From contig JASLEF010000119.1 of assembly GCA_030151245.1 (NCBI GenBank), positions 1 to 23,485 of the forward strand: a DNA stretch of 23,485 nt, written 5' to 3'. This document shows, piece by piece, positions 1 to 7,211 of this stretch; the first letter of the stretch is position 1; each line of letters opens with the position of its first letter. The stretch comes from Ignatzschineria sp. Lineage in GTDB: Bacteria > Pseudomonadota > Gammaproteobacteria > Cardiobacteriales > Wohlfahrtiimonadaceae. Below the pieces are notes generated by a model that searched no databases, had not been told where the DNA came from, and saw only the letters and a list, made by a program, of their open reading frames with translations. Made by a program: the position numbers and the translations under genes.

Positions 1-387
1 AGCCTAGATAGATCCCTTTCCCCACAAGCGCATTATGATCTTGCAGAGCTTCTATCGACGCTTCGCCGCCGCGGAGTATTAATTCTTGCCAGTGGCAATG
101 TCGTGCATAATCTTCGTCTTCTAGACTTTCAGAACGCGCAAGGAGGATTTGATTGGGCGGAAGAGGCTCGAGAATCAATGTCTCAAATGATTCGTCAAGA
201 AGACTTCCAAAAACTCATTCACTTTAAAGATCAAGGTCATGCTTTTCATCTCTCTATTCCCACCGCTGAGCACTATTTACCCCTACTTTATATCTTAGGA
301 TTAAAAGATAAGACAGATGAATTACTCCTTTTTAATAATCAATCTGTCATGGGATCTTTAGCAATGACTTCTCTACTCTACGCTTAA
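1..387 (+). CDS. ygiD: DODA/YgiD-type extradiol ring-cleavage dioxygenase (C-terminal part)
   Basis: This is the last 128 codons of a gene whose start lies left of the window; the frame is open from base 1 and ends in TAA at 385-387. The protein matches the C-terminal half of the class III extradiol dioxygenases related to 4,5-DOPA dioxygenase (E. coli YgiD, about 260 residues). Visible hallmarks are SPQAHYDLAE near the left edge, the conserved ASGNVVHNLR segment with a histidine typical of the active-site region, and the closing stretch around HYLPLLYILG. Family members are single-domain cytoplasmic metal enzymes that open catechol rings such as DOPA; the physiological substrate in most bacteria is unknown. 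No paa or haem function is implied. A terminator about 70 bases downstream ends the transcript. The family call is firm, the exact substrate is not. Confidence 0.82.
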   Translation, partial: SLDRSLSPQAHYDLAELLSTLRRRGVLILASGNVVHNLRLLDFQNAQGGFDWAEEARESMSQMIRQEDFQKLIHFKDQGHAFHLSIPTAEHYLPLLYILGLKDKTDELLLFNNQSVMGSLAMTSLLYA

Positions 388-458
388 ATACCGATCAAGC
401 ACCTCTAAAAATATTCTCTTCCCCGACTGATAATACCTTCCTTATCAAGCAATCTCAT

Positions 459-492
459 AAAGCTCCCTTGTCCTTACGCAATGGGAGCTTTT
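459..492 (+). terminator. Rho-independent terminator of the ygiD-like gene
   Basis: The arms AAAGCTCCC (459-467) and GGGAGCTTT (483-491) are perfect 9-bp complements around a 15-base loop, and the right arm runs into a T-rich stretch (TTTTATTTTAAT). It sits about 70 bases after the ygiD-like stop codon. Confidence 0.75.
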
Positions 493-782
493 ATTTTAAT
501 GATCAATACATTAACTTCTTCAATATAATAAAATTATCAAAAGGCTTTAAATGCCTCTTATTCATGACTTTTATTCAAAATGCTTTTAAACATCAAGATA
601 CAGATCAAGGAAAATATTACCCGCTTTTGCCATTAACCATTGCCGTTGCCATGTAGCAATGATGATAGATATTTTTAAAGTAAAACAGCGAAAAAAGTAT
701 TCACTTCCTCCTAGCCTGCCTCTTTCTACCACCACTTTTTACAAAAAAATCTGCATTAAATAATTTTTTAAAAAGATATTAT
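493..782. other. AT-rich intergenic stretch without a recognisable gene
   Basis: Between the terminator and the haem-receptor promoter I find no convincing gene. A short open frame (TTG at 468 to a stop at 656) begins inside the terminator hairpin, lacks a ribosome binding site and encodes a low-complexity peptide. A weak Fur-like sequence lies near 659-673. No tRNA, no insertion-sequence ends and no repeat array are visible. Confidence 0.5.
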
Positions 783-812
783 TTGACAATTCTTATGCTA
801 TGTGAAGAATAT
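783..812 (+). promoter_or_regulatory. Candidate sigma-70 promoter of the haem operon
   Basis: A perfect -35 hexamer TTGACA lies at 783-788. With an 18-base spacer it is followed by GAATAT at 807-812 (TATAAT-like), preceded by TGTGAA. It lies about 60 bases upstream of the receptor ATG. The -35 is strong and the -10 only moderate. Confidence 0.5.
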
Positions 813-827
813 ACAAATAGGAACTAG

Positions 828-847
828 TTTCATTCGCATTAGATAAC
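828..847 (+). promoter_or_regulatory. Possible Fur box
   Basis: The sequence CATTCGCATTAGATAAC, read on the other strand as TTATCTAATGCGAATG, resembles the AATGCGAAT-type half sites in many gammaproteobacterial Fur boxes. It lies just downstream of the candidate -10, where Fur would block initiation. Iron control of haem uptake loci by Fur is common, but this match is imperfect and the assignment is mostly contextual. Confidence 0.3.
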
Positions 848-872
848 CACATTCAAATAAGAGTCTTTAGCC

Positions 873-3185
873 ATGTACCCACGTTCATTACTTTTTCTCG
901 TTGTTTCTACAATTACCCTCTCTTCCACCACTTTTGCTCAAACACCTATTTGGGTGGATGAGAATACAGAAAATGCCGAAGGCATCATTACCTTGAATGA
1001 AAAGGAACAACCTTTAGTAACGATGAATCTTAGTAAAGTAATCGTTTCCGGTGCATTGAAAGAAGAGTTAGCTATTGCCGAAAGCGCTGCCACCATTGCC
1101 CACTTTGGAACGCAGGAAGTCGATCGTTTAAACGCAACCTCTCTTGCAGATCTATTAACTTATGAGCCTGGCGTGACTATAGACTTAAGCAGAACGGGAG
1201 GCCTTGGAGATGTGCGAATTCGCGGAATGGGAGAAAATCGAGTGATGCTCGCGATTGATGGCGCGCCCCTTCCAAACTCCTTTAGCTTTGGTCCATATGT
1301 CTCTATGAATCGCGCGTATTTTGATATTGATGCCATGAAGAGTATTGATATCATCAAAGGTCCGATGTCAACTCTATATGGTGGTAGTGCGCTCTCTGGC
1401 GGCATATTTATGCAGACAAAAGATCCTCATGATTTTATTCAAGAAGGGCAAAAAATAGGTGGAGAAGCGAAGATCGGTTATCGAACAGCAACAAGAGAAA
1501 CGCTCCTCTCCGGAACGATTGCCGGTCATTTAACCGATAAAGTCTCGGCTTTTGGTCGCATCACTTATACCAATCCTGAAGCAAGAGAAAATCATCACGG
1601 ACACGCTTCAAAAAATCATGTTATGGGACCTCACAGAACGGCGCCTAACGCTACAGATTCTGATACCTACAACATCTTAACGAAGGTCGTTTTTAGTCCC
1701 AATGAGAATCATCGTTTAAGCCTGACCTATGAAGATTTTAAGGATACGACAAACAGTACCCCATACTCTGAATTTAATAAGTCCACCAGCAGCTATCAAC
1801 AGCTCTCACTCTACAACAAAGATAAAAACCACCGCCAGCAACTCGCCATCAGACATGACTTTGATATCGCAAGCCCTCTATTTGATCGCGGTTTTTGGCA
1901 TGCTTATTACCAAAAGAACAACGCAGAACAATGGACCAATGAACAACGTCTCATGACCAAAGGAGATTATACGATTGAACGGGATCGCTACAACACTTTT
2001 AAAAACAAAGGATTTGGTTTAGGCGCTGAATTCTCAAAAGGTCTCGCGCAAAATGAAAGCGTTTATCACAACTTTACTTACGGCTTAAACTTCCGCGAAA
2101 ATAAAGTTTCCACTACCCGCTTTGGCGATACACGTAAATTATCAGACAATCACTCCATTGAGACAGAACCTTTTCCCAATAAAAGCTTTCCGGATTCAAC
2201 CATACGTGAACTTGGCATCTTCGTACAAGATCGTATTTCTCTACTAGAAGGAGAGTTTGAAGTAATTGCGGGTCTTCGTTACGATCATTACAAACTCTCG
2301 CCCCAATCAGGCAGTGCCTTTGAAACAGCGAATGCCGGCGTATTACCACCTTCCTCTATGAGTGAAGGAGAGTTTTCAAAACGTCTTGCATTTCTTTGGC
2401 ATCCGACAGAAGAGAACACGCTATTTTTTAACTATTCTGAAGGATTTAGAGCGCCCACCTATAGTGCAGTCAACATGGGTTTTAGTAATCCGGCACATGG
2501 CTATACTAGTCGCTCAAACCCTCACTTAAAACCTGAAAAAAGCCAATCTTATGAGCTTGGATGGAACTATATTGATTCCTCAAAATCATTCGCCTTAACA
2601 GGTTTTTACGTCGATTATAAAAATTTTATTGAGGAGCAATCTCTCGCAGGTATCGATCCTAGCACCGGCTATATGGTCTTCCAATCAGTCAATCTTCATA
2701 AAAGCCGTATCTATGGATTTGAAATGAAGACACATCTAGACCTCTTCACCACTCAAGAGGGGAGTGGCATCATTGGCGTTAACGCAAGCCTTGCTTATGC
2801 TAAAGGGGAAGAGCGAAAAACAAAGCACCCTATTAACAGCATTGAACCCCTCACAGCGGTCATCGGGCTCGATTATCGCTATCTCGACAAACTCTATTTA
2901 AGTGCAAGGGTCAAAGCTGTTCAAGCAAAAAAAGAGGGAGATATTTCCCAAGCATCAGACCCTAGAAGCCCTAAAATTCCTCGATCACCTGGCTATGCCA
3001 CACTCGACTTAATCGCAGAGTACAAACCTCAACGCGATATCACGATCAATGCCGGACTCTATAATGTTCTTAATAAACAGTATTGGTCATGGAGTGAGTG
3101 GAAATCAGCCGGATCAGCAACGGCGAGAGAACGAGCTTCTAATCCAGGATTTAATGCCGCACTCTCGATCAAATATGAATTTTAA
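873..3185 (+). CDS. TonB-dependent haem/haemoglobin outer-membrane receptor
   Basis: A 770-residue outer-membrane haem receptor. Residues 1-22 form a signal peptide (MYPRS start, hydrophobic core, cleavage near TFAQ). A TonB-box-like segment NLSKVIVSG is at about 52-60. The plug domain (about 68-185) has typical VRIRGMG, IDGAP and IIKGPMSTLYGG motifs. The rest is a 22-strand barrel ending in the assembly signal SIKYEF with a terminal Phe. The haem-receptor hallmarks are present: a FRAP box at 525-528, an NPxL box (NPHLKPE) from 549, and between them His542, matching the conserved haem-ligand histidine of HemR/HmuR/ShuA-type receptors. Start ATG 873 has AAGAG 9 bases upstream. It is the first gene of the haem operon. 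The symbol (hemR, hmuR, hutA) is left open, because substrate preference among haem, haemoglobin and haemopexin cannot be read from sequence. Confidence 0.9.
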   Translation: MYPRSLLFLVVSTITLSSTTFAQTPIWVDENTENAEGIITLNEKEQPLVTMNLSKVIVSGALKEELAIAESAATIAHFGTQEVDRLNATSLADLLTYEPGVTIDLSRTGGLGDVRIRGMGENRVMLAIDGAPLPNSFSFGPYVSMNRAYFDIDAMKSIDIIKGPMSTLYGGSALSGGIFMQTKDPHDFIQEGQKIGGEAKIGYRTATRETLLSGTIAGHLTDKVSAFGRITYTNPEARENHHGHASKNHVMGPHRTAPNATDSDTYNILTKVVFSPNENHRLSLTYEDFKDTTNSTPYSEFNKSTSSYQQLSLYNKDKNHRQQLAIRHDFDIASPLFDRGFWHAYYQKNNAEQWTNEQRLMTKGDYTIERDRYNTFKNKGFGLGAEFSKGLAQNESVYHNFTYGLNFRENKVSTTRFGDTRKLSDNHSIETEPFPNKSFPDSTIRELGIFVQDRISLLEGEFEVIAGLRYDHYKLSPQSGSAFETANAGVLPPSSMSEGEFSKRLAFLWHPTEENTLFFNYSEGFRAPTYSAVNMGFSNPAHGYTSRSNPHLKPEKSQSYELGWNYIDSSKSFALTGFYVDYKNFIEEQSLAGIDPSTGYMVFQSVNLHKSRIYGFEMKTHLDLFTTQEGSGIIGVNASLAYAKGEERKTKHPINSIEPLTAVIGLDYRYLDKLYLSARVKAVQAKKEGDISQASDPRSPKIPRSPGYATLDLIAEYKPQRDITINAGLYNVLNKQYWSWSEWKSAGSATARERASNPGFNAALSIKYEF

Positions 3186-3212
3186 CCCCTCTTTTATCTA
3201 AAGTTGTCTCCC

Positions 3213-3256
3213 CCCTCTGATTTAAGAAATATGTCTCCTGCTCTTAAATCAGGGGG
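3213..3256 (+). repeat. Intercistronic stem-loop between haem receptor and hmuT
   Basis: Arms 3213-3227 and 3242-3256 form a stem of about 15 bp (core TGATTTAAGA/TCTTAAATCA, then C/G-rich pairs with one G-U wobble) around a 14-base loop. No T-run follows (ATCTCTATACC), so it is not a classic intrinsic terminator. It is better read as an mRNA-stabilising or attenuating hairpin that would let the receptor be made in excess of the ABC transporter. Confidence 0.6.
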
Positions 3257-3325
3257 ATCTCTATACCACAATAATAACAATGAGTTATTAAATCTCATCG
3301 ATCAGCAGAAAAGGATAACCGCCTC

Positions 3326-4231
3326 ATGATTAAGCAGCTTCTTGTCACCGTAGCTATCACCGTATTACCCGCATTGATCAATATCTCTCAAGCAGAGGAT
3401 TCGACCCCTGCCTCCTTGCGAATCGTTTCAGCCTCCAATCCTCTCACTCAAATTGTTGCCGCATTAGATCGCGAGGAGCTCTTTGTAGGACTAGATAAAA
3501 CGAGCCATACTAAACCTGAATATCAGCATATTCCTGATGTGGGCTATCGTATTCAATTATCGACCGAAGGCATCTTATCGCTGAAACCTGATCTCATATT
3601 ATTAGCAGAAGATTCAGGGCCTGCGATGACCATTGAACAGCTTAAAAGCTCTACCACTGAAGTCGTTCAATTTGCAGAACTGAAAGATCTACCTTCTATT
3701 CAATCTGCTGTCGGTATCATTGCTGGCAAACTACAGCAAGAAGAGGATGGCAAGCGACTCAATCAAAAAATTACGCAAGATGCCGAAGATCTCCAGACAT
3801 TAAGCAAGAAAAATCCGCCACTTCATGGTTTTTTCGTCCTTCAAGGTGGCAATGGTCACGGCTCTCCGCAAATTTCGGGAAGAGATACCACGGCTGCTAA
3901 AGTGTTAGAACTATTAAATATCAATAATCTCTTTGCGGATGATTATGCGAACTACCGTGCCGTCACGATCGAAAATCAGATACAAAAACGACCTGACATT
4001 GTCTTACTCGGTCATACCGGACAATTTGATCTTAAAAATGGCGGACTGAAAGAGGAAGAGATCCCCTCTTTTGAGCGTCAAACAACGGGCATGACCAATT
4101 GGCCCGATGCGTTACAACCAAAATGCGTTTTTAATGTCAATATGAGCAACTATCTCGTCTTTGGTATCCATATCTATGAAGATAATCTCAAGCTTCTCAC
4201 GGCCATTCATCAATGTTTAGCGGAGTCGTAA
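3326..4231 (+). CDS. hmuT: Haem ABC transporter periplasmic binding protein HmuT
   Basis: A 301-residue periplasmic haem-binding protein of the type III (FecB/BtuF-like) substrate-binding fold. It takes haem from the receptor and delivers it to HmuUV. The N-terminus is a signal peptide ending near residue 23 (ISQA|ED). Family motifs are present: the first beta strand LRIVSASNPLTQIV (31-44), PEYQHIPDVGYRIQLSTEG (64-82) with candidate haem-ligand tyrosines Y66 and Y74, and EGILSLKPDLILLA (81-94), which is near diagnostic for HmuT/ShuT/PhuT. Start ATG 3326 has AAGGAT about 9 bases upstream. It is followed 3 bases later by the permease. Length is normal for the family. A siderophore-binding role is less likely given the receptor and hugZ neighbours. 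Confidence 0.9.
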   Translation: MIKQLLVTVAITVLPALINISQAEDSTPASLRIVSASNPLTQIVAALDREELFVGLDKTSHTKPEYQHIPDVGYRIQLSTEGILSLKPDLILLAEDSGPAMTIEQLKSSTTEVVQFAELKDLPSIQSAVGIIAGKLQQEEDGKRLNQKITQDAEDLQTLSKKNPPLHGFFVLQGGNGHGSPQISGRDTTAAKVLELLNINNLFADDYANYRAVTIENQIQKRPDIVLLGHTGQFDLKNGGLKEEEIPSFERQTTGMTNWPDALQPKCVFNVNMSNYLVFGIHIYEDNLKLLTAIHQCLAES

Positions 4232-4234
4232 ATC

Positions 4235-5248
4235 ATGGGTAGTCAATTTTTTGAACAATATCAAAAGCAGGTCATTAGCTGCATGCTTGCCGGACTTGGA
4301 ATTATTTTCTTCGGTGCCATTTGGCAAGGTGCCATGGAGATTAACTGGTCGAATCTCTTTCAAAAAGAGAGTATTGAATATTACATCATCTGGCACATCC
4401 GCTTCCCTCGAATTTTAGCCGCTCTTCTGATTGGAGGAGCTCTTGCAATTTCTGGTGCGGTCATGCAAGGATTATTCCGAAACCCTCTTGTAGAGCCAGG
4501 AATTATTGGCGTCTCTGGGGGTGCAGCACTCTTTGCTGCAGGCACGATCGTTTTAGGAAAACATATTGCCCCAACACTATTTGCAATACTTGGCGATTAT
4601 GCGCTCCCCATCGCTGCGTGTTTAGGCGGTTGGCTCGTTACATCTATTCTTTATCTCTTTTCACGTAATAAAAAAGGCGTCAGCATTAGCTCAATGCTCT
4701 TAATCGGGATTGCCATTAATGCTTTCACTGGCGCACTCATCGGTCTACTCACTTTTATTGCTAGCGAGACAGAGCTTCGCTCTCTTACTTTCTGGTCTAT
4801 GGGTAGTTTGAGCAGTTTCAACTATCAGAAAATCCTCATCCTTGCCGGTGCGCAACTCATTTTTGTCCCCCTTTTATGGAAGAAAGCCAAAGCCATGAAT
4901 GCCATGCTACTCGGCGAACGAGAAGCTAAACATCTTGGTATTCACGTCGAGCGCTTGAAAAAAATGCAAATCTGGGGAGTTGCGATTATCACTGGGACAG
5001 CGGTTGCCTTTGCCGGCGCTATCGGTTTTATCGGTTTACTGATTCCCCATTTAGTCCGGATGTTATTTGGCGCTGATCATCGCTTTGTATTACCGCTATC
5101 CTATCTTTTGGGCGGGATTCTACTCATTGTCTCCGATAGTTTCTCTCGCACGATTGCTGCCCCTAGCGAAGTTCCAATCGGCATTTTAACCGCCTTTATT
5201 GGCGCACCCTTCCTAGGGTATCTCGTTTATAAACAAGGGAGATCCTAG
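4235..5248 (+). CDS. hmuU: Haem ABC transporter permease HmuU (FecCD family)
   Basis: A 337-residue inner-membrane permease of the FecCD/BtuC family, which works as a dimer to pass haem to the cytoplasm. It has about ten hydrophobic segments. Family motifs include IRFPRILAALLIGGALAISG (55-74), MQGLFRNPLVEPGIIGVSGG (77-96), the ATPase-coupling region GAIGFIGLLIPHLVRMLFG (261-279), and EVPIGILTAFIGAPFL (312-327). The ATG at 4235 lies 3 bases after the hmuT stop, with GGAG inside the end of hmuT as ribosome binding site. Its last codon abuts the hmuV ATG. Translation of hmuTUV is therefore probably coupled. Length is typical and no defect is visible. Confidence 0.93.
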   Translation: MGSQFFEQYQKQVISCMLAGLGIIFFGAIWQGAMEINWSNLFQKESIEYYIIWHIRFPRILAALLIGGALAISGAVMQGLFRNPLVEPGIIGVSGGAALFAAGTIVLGKHIAPTLFAILGDYALPIAACLGGWLVTSILYLFSRNKKGVSISSMLLIGIAINAFTGALIGLLTFIASETELRSLTFWSMGSLSSFNYQKILILAGAQLIFVPLLWKKAKAMNAMLLGEREAKHLGIHVERLKKMQIWGVAIITGTAVAFAGAIGFIGLLIPHLVRMLFGADHRFVLPLSYLLGGILLIVSDSFSRTIAAPSEVPIGILTAFIGAPFLGYLVYKQGRS

Positions 5249-6046
5249 ATGTTTCATATTCAAAACCTCTCTTTAAAAATTCGTAAAAAGACCTTAGTCA
5301 ACATTCAAGATCTTGAGATCAAAACGGGAGCTTTTACCGCATTAATTGGTCCAAATGGCGCCGGAAAAACCACTTTGTTAAATCTTCTTTCAGGCGATTT
5401 AACGGCAAGCTCCGGCAATATCTTATTAGATGGGCAAGCCTTGGAAGATTACACCATTGATGAACTTGCGATAAAACGATCGGTATTACCACAATCTGAA
5501 CATATTCCTTTTGCCATCAAAGCTCGCGCCATTTTGCTCATGGGCGTCATGCCGTATAACATTGCTTTTAATCATCCGCACGTATTAACCTTACTCACTG
5601 AAATTAGCGAAATATTGGAGTTAGAGCCACTACTCGATAACGCTTATCAGACCTTATCCGGTGGTGAACAACATCGTGTGCAAATTGGGCGTGTTCTCAT
5701 GCAAACGCTATTCTCTCGAGAAGATTCCCCAAAACTACACACCCGCATCATGCTCCTCGATGAACCTTTTAATCATCTCGATCTTTATCATCAGCAACAA
5801 CTATTACGCTACTTTAAATCTCTCACACAACAAGGTTTAACCATTGTTTGTGTGATGCATGATATCAACCATGCGTTACAAACTGCCGATGAATTAGTTT
5901 TACTAAAAAATGGCATGCTACAAGGCTGTCATACACCTGAAGAACTATGGAATTCACACAAGCTTCATCAACTATTTGAGGTTGAGTTTATCACTCTCAA
6001 ACACCCTGATGATGCGAACTTTTCAACACTTGCTTTTAGAATTTAA
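5249..6046 (+). CDS. hmuV: Haem ABC transporter ATP-binding protein HmuV
   Basis: A 265-residue cytoplasmic ATPase that powers the HmuU dimer. All nucleotide-binding elements are intact: Walker A GPNGAGKTT (34-42, Lys40), Q-loop around LPQSEH (80-85), signature LSGGEQHRV (136-144), Walker B IMLLDEP (167-173), D-loop NHLD (175-178) and switch histidine H204 in VCVMHDIN. The spacer between Q-loop and signature, and the long insertion before Walker B, fit the HmuV/BtuD branch. The ATG directly follows the hmuU TAG, with AAGGGAGA as ribosome binding site inside hmuU. The 75-base gap to hugZ holds two small stem-loops. Confidence 0.93.
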   Translation: MFHIQNLSLKIRKKTLVNIQDLEIKTGAFTALIGPNGAGKTTLLNLLSGDLTASSGNILLDGQALEDYTIDELAIKRSVLPQSEHIPFAIKARAILLMGVMPYNIAFNHPHVLTLLTEISEILELEPLLDNAYQTLSGGEQHRVQIGRVLMQTLFSREDSPKLHTRIMLLDEPFNHLDLYHQQQLLRYFKSLTQQGLTIVCVMHDINHALQTADELVLLKNGMLQGCHTPEELWNSHKLHQLFEVEFITLKHPDDANFSTLAFRI

Positions 6047-6065
6047 CCCTTTTCTAACAGAAGGG
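6047..6065 (+). repeat. Small hairpin immediately after hmuV
   Basis: CCCTTTT (6047-6053) and AGAAGGG (6059-6065) pair over 7 bp with one wobble and a 5-base loop, starting at the base after the hmuV stop. No T-run follows, so it may adjust message stability rather than end transcription. Confidence 0.35.
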
Positions 6066-6067
6066 AT

Positions 6068-6083
6068 CGTTTCACGGGAAACA
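6068..6083. other. parS-like 16-bp palindrome
   Basis: CGTTTCACGGGAAACA matches the broadly conserved chromosomal parS consensus TGTTTCACGTGAAACA at 14 of 16 positions. The differences are the first base and a T-to-G change in the central CACGTG. The GTTTC/GAAAC arms are perfect. It lies in the short hmuV-hugZ gap, so coding constraint does not explain it. ParB binding is unproven; the site could instead be just a stem-loop in the mRNA. Confidence 0.35.
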
Positions 6084-6121
6084 TCCTTTGTAACCATTCG
6101 ACATTTAAGGAGAAATCAGAG

Positions 6122-6889
6122 ATGTCAGATATAACAACAAAAAATGATTTAATGCAGATCTATACGAAACAACAAGCAGCAGATGATTCAAGAACCCATC
6201 TTTTGAGTAATTTTAACGGCGTTCTATCAACCGTCATGCGCGATACACTTGATCTTGAAGGGTATCCTTTTGGCTCAGTAGTTCCCTTTTGCTTGAACCA
6301 AAATAATGAAATCGTGGTATTGATCAGTGATCTCGCACAACACACCAAAAATATTAACGAAAACCCGAAAGTATCGATTACATTACACAATATTGATCAA
6401 GACAATATTCAAAAGGGTTGGCGCTTAACCATTGCCGGCGATGCACAAATGGCGGCAGCCGAAGATGTTGAGTTCCTTGCAGATCGTTACGAGCGTTACT
6501 TCCCAGAAAGCCGCGGTTACCATGAAGTCCATGATTTCAATTTTTATGTGATTAAGCCAAAGAAAGGAAGATATATCAATGGATTTGGTGAAATTCATTG
6601 GGTTGACTTTGATAAAATTGTCCAACCCTCAATTTTCGATGCCCAAACAGAACTCAACATGATCACCCATATGAATGAAGATCATAAGGACGCATTAATC
6701 CTCTTCCTCCAAACCCGATTCAATGTCTCAAACCCAGAAAAAGTACGCATGACACAGATTGATCAATACGGTTTTGCTATTGCCCATGACGAAAGAATCG
6801 AACGCTTTACCTTTGAAAAAGAGGCAACGAACCCGACCGATATCCGCATATTTCTTGTAGATATGGTCAAAAAAGTACGCGCAGCTTAA
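6122..6889 (+). CDS. hugZ: HugZ-family haem-degrading protein
   Basis: A 255-residue cytoplasmic protein of the HugZ/HutZ family, which opens haem to release iron and is unrelated in fold to classical haem oxygenase. Residues about 20-165 form the flavin-reductase-like (PNPOx) split barrel, with SNFNGVLSTVM (29-39), YPFGSVVPF (48-56) and FYVIKPKKGRYINGFG (141-156). Residues about 172-250 form a C-terminal DUF2470-like domain marked by MITHMNEDHKDAL (180-192); this domain, present in Helicobacter HugZ and absent from the shorter Vibrio HutZ, carries histidines suited to haem binding. AAGGAG lies 9 bases before ATG 6122. It is the last gene of the haem operon and a strong terminator follows. 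Cytoplasmic haem breakdown matches delivery by HmuTUV. Confidence 0.88.
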   Translation: MSDITTKNDLMQIYTKQQAADDSRTHLLSNFNGVLSTVMRDTLDLEGYPFGSVVPFCLNQNNEIVVLISDLAQHTKNINENPKVSITLHNIDQDNIQKGWRLTIAGDAQMAAAEDVEFLADRYERYFPESRGYHEVHDFNFYVIKPKKGRYINGFGEIHWVDFDKIVQPSIFDAQTELNMITHMNEDHKDALILFLQTRFNVSNPEKVRMTQIDQYGFAIAHDERIERFTFEKEATNPTDIRIFLVDMVKKVRAA

Positions 6890-6913
6890 CCTCCTTTACT
6901 GCGCTTACACAAC

Positions 6914-6962
6914 AAAGCCAAGAAGATCAATGTTCGCTCACATATCATCTTCTTGGCTTTTT
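6914..6962 (+). terminator. Rho-independent terminator of the haem operon
   Basis: AAAGCCAAGAAGAT (6914-6927) and ATCTTCTTGGCTTT (6947-6960) are perfect 14-bp complements around a 19-base loop, with the right arm running into TTTTT. On the minus strand the hairpin ends in CTTTGTTG, a poor U-tract, but it could still slow read-through from the convergent paa operon. Confidence 0.88.
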
Positions 6963-7211
6963 CTGAGAAACAGATACTGTTGAATAACAGATTTCATTCT
7001 TAAAATTAGTGATGAATCATCAATGATGCTTGATAATAAATATGAAGTCTTCTAGTCTATCTTCTCCTAATACAATCTATAATAAAGAATAAAAATAAAC
7101 TGTGATGTAGAAATTATTTAGACATATTGTCAGAAACTCTTTAACAAAATTTATCAAGTTGAATGAATGCTACCTATTAAATCCACTAAAGCAATCAAAC
7201 TATAAATTTAA
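6963..7211. other. AT-rich convergent gap between hugZ and paaE
   Basis: The region between the haem-operon terminator and the end of paaE is very AT-rich and holds no gene I can support. A small palindrome CATCAATGATG is visible around 7018-7028. No clear rho-independent terminator for the minus-strand paa operon is seen. Confidence 0.45.

Noticed and set aside
468..656. Open frame of 62 codons between ygiD-like gene and the haem receptor
   Set aside because: TTG start lies inside the terminator hairpin, no ribosome binding site, no recognisable family, low-complexity composition.
659..673. Fur-like sequence TGATGATAGATATTT upstream of the haem operon
   Set aside because: Only partly palindromic and about 110 bases upstream of the candidate -35, so a regulatory role is unconvincing.
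1160..2349. Open frames of 75-81 codons on both strands within the haem receptor gene
   Set aside because: They are shadows of a 770-residue receptor with full-length family motifs; none has its own ribosome binding site or recognisable domain.
5910..6134. 74-codon plus-strand frame spanning the end of hmuV and the gap to hugZ
   Set aside because: Overlaps the conserved end of HmuV and the ribosome binding site of hugZ; no family match.
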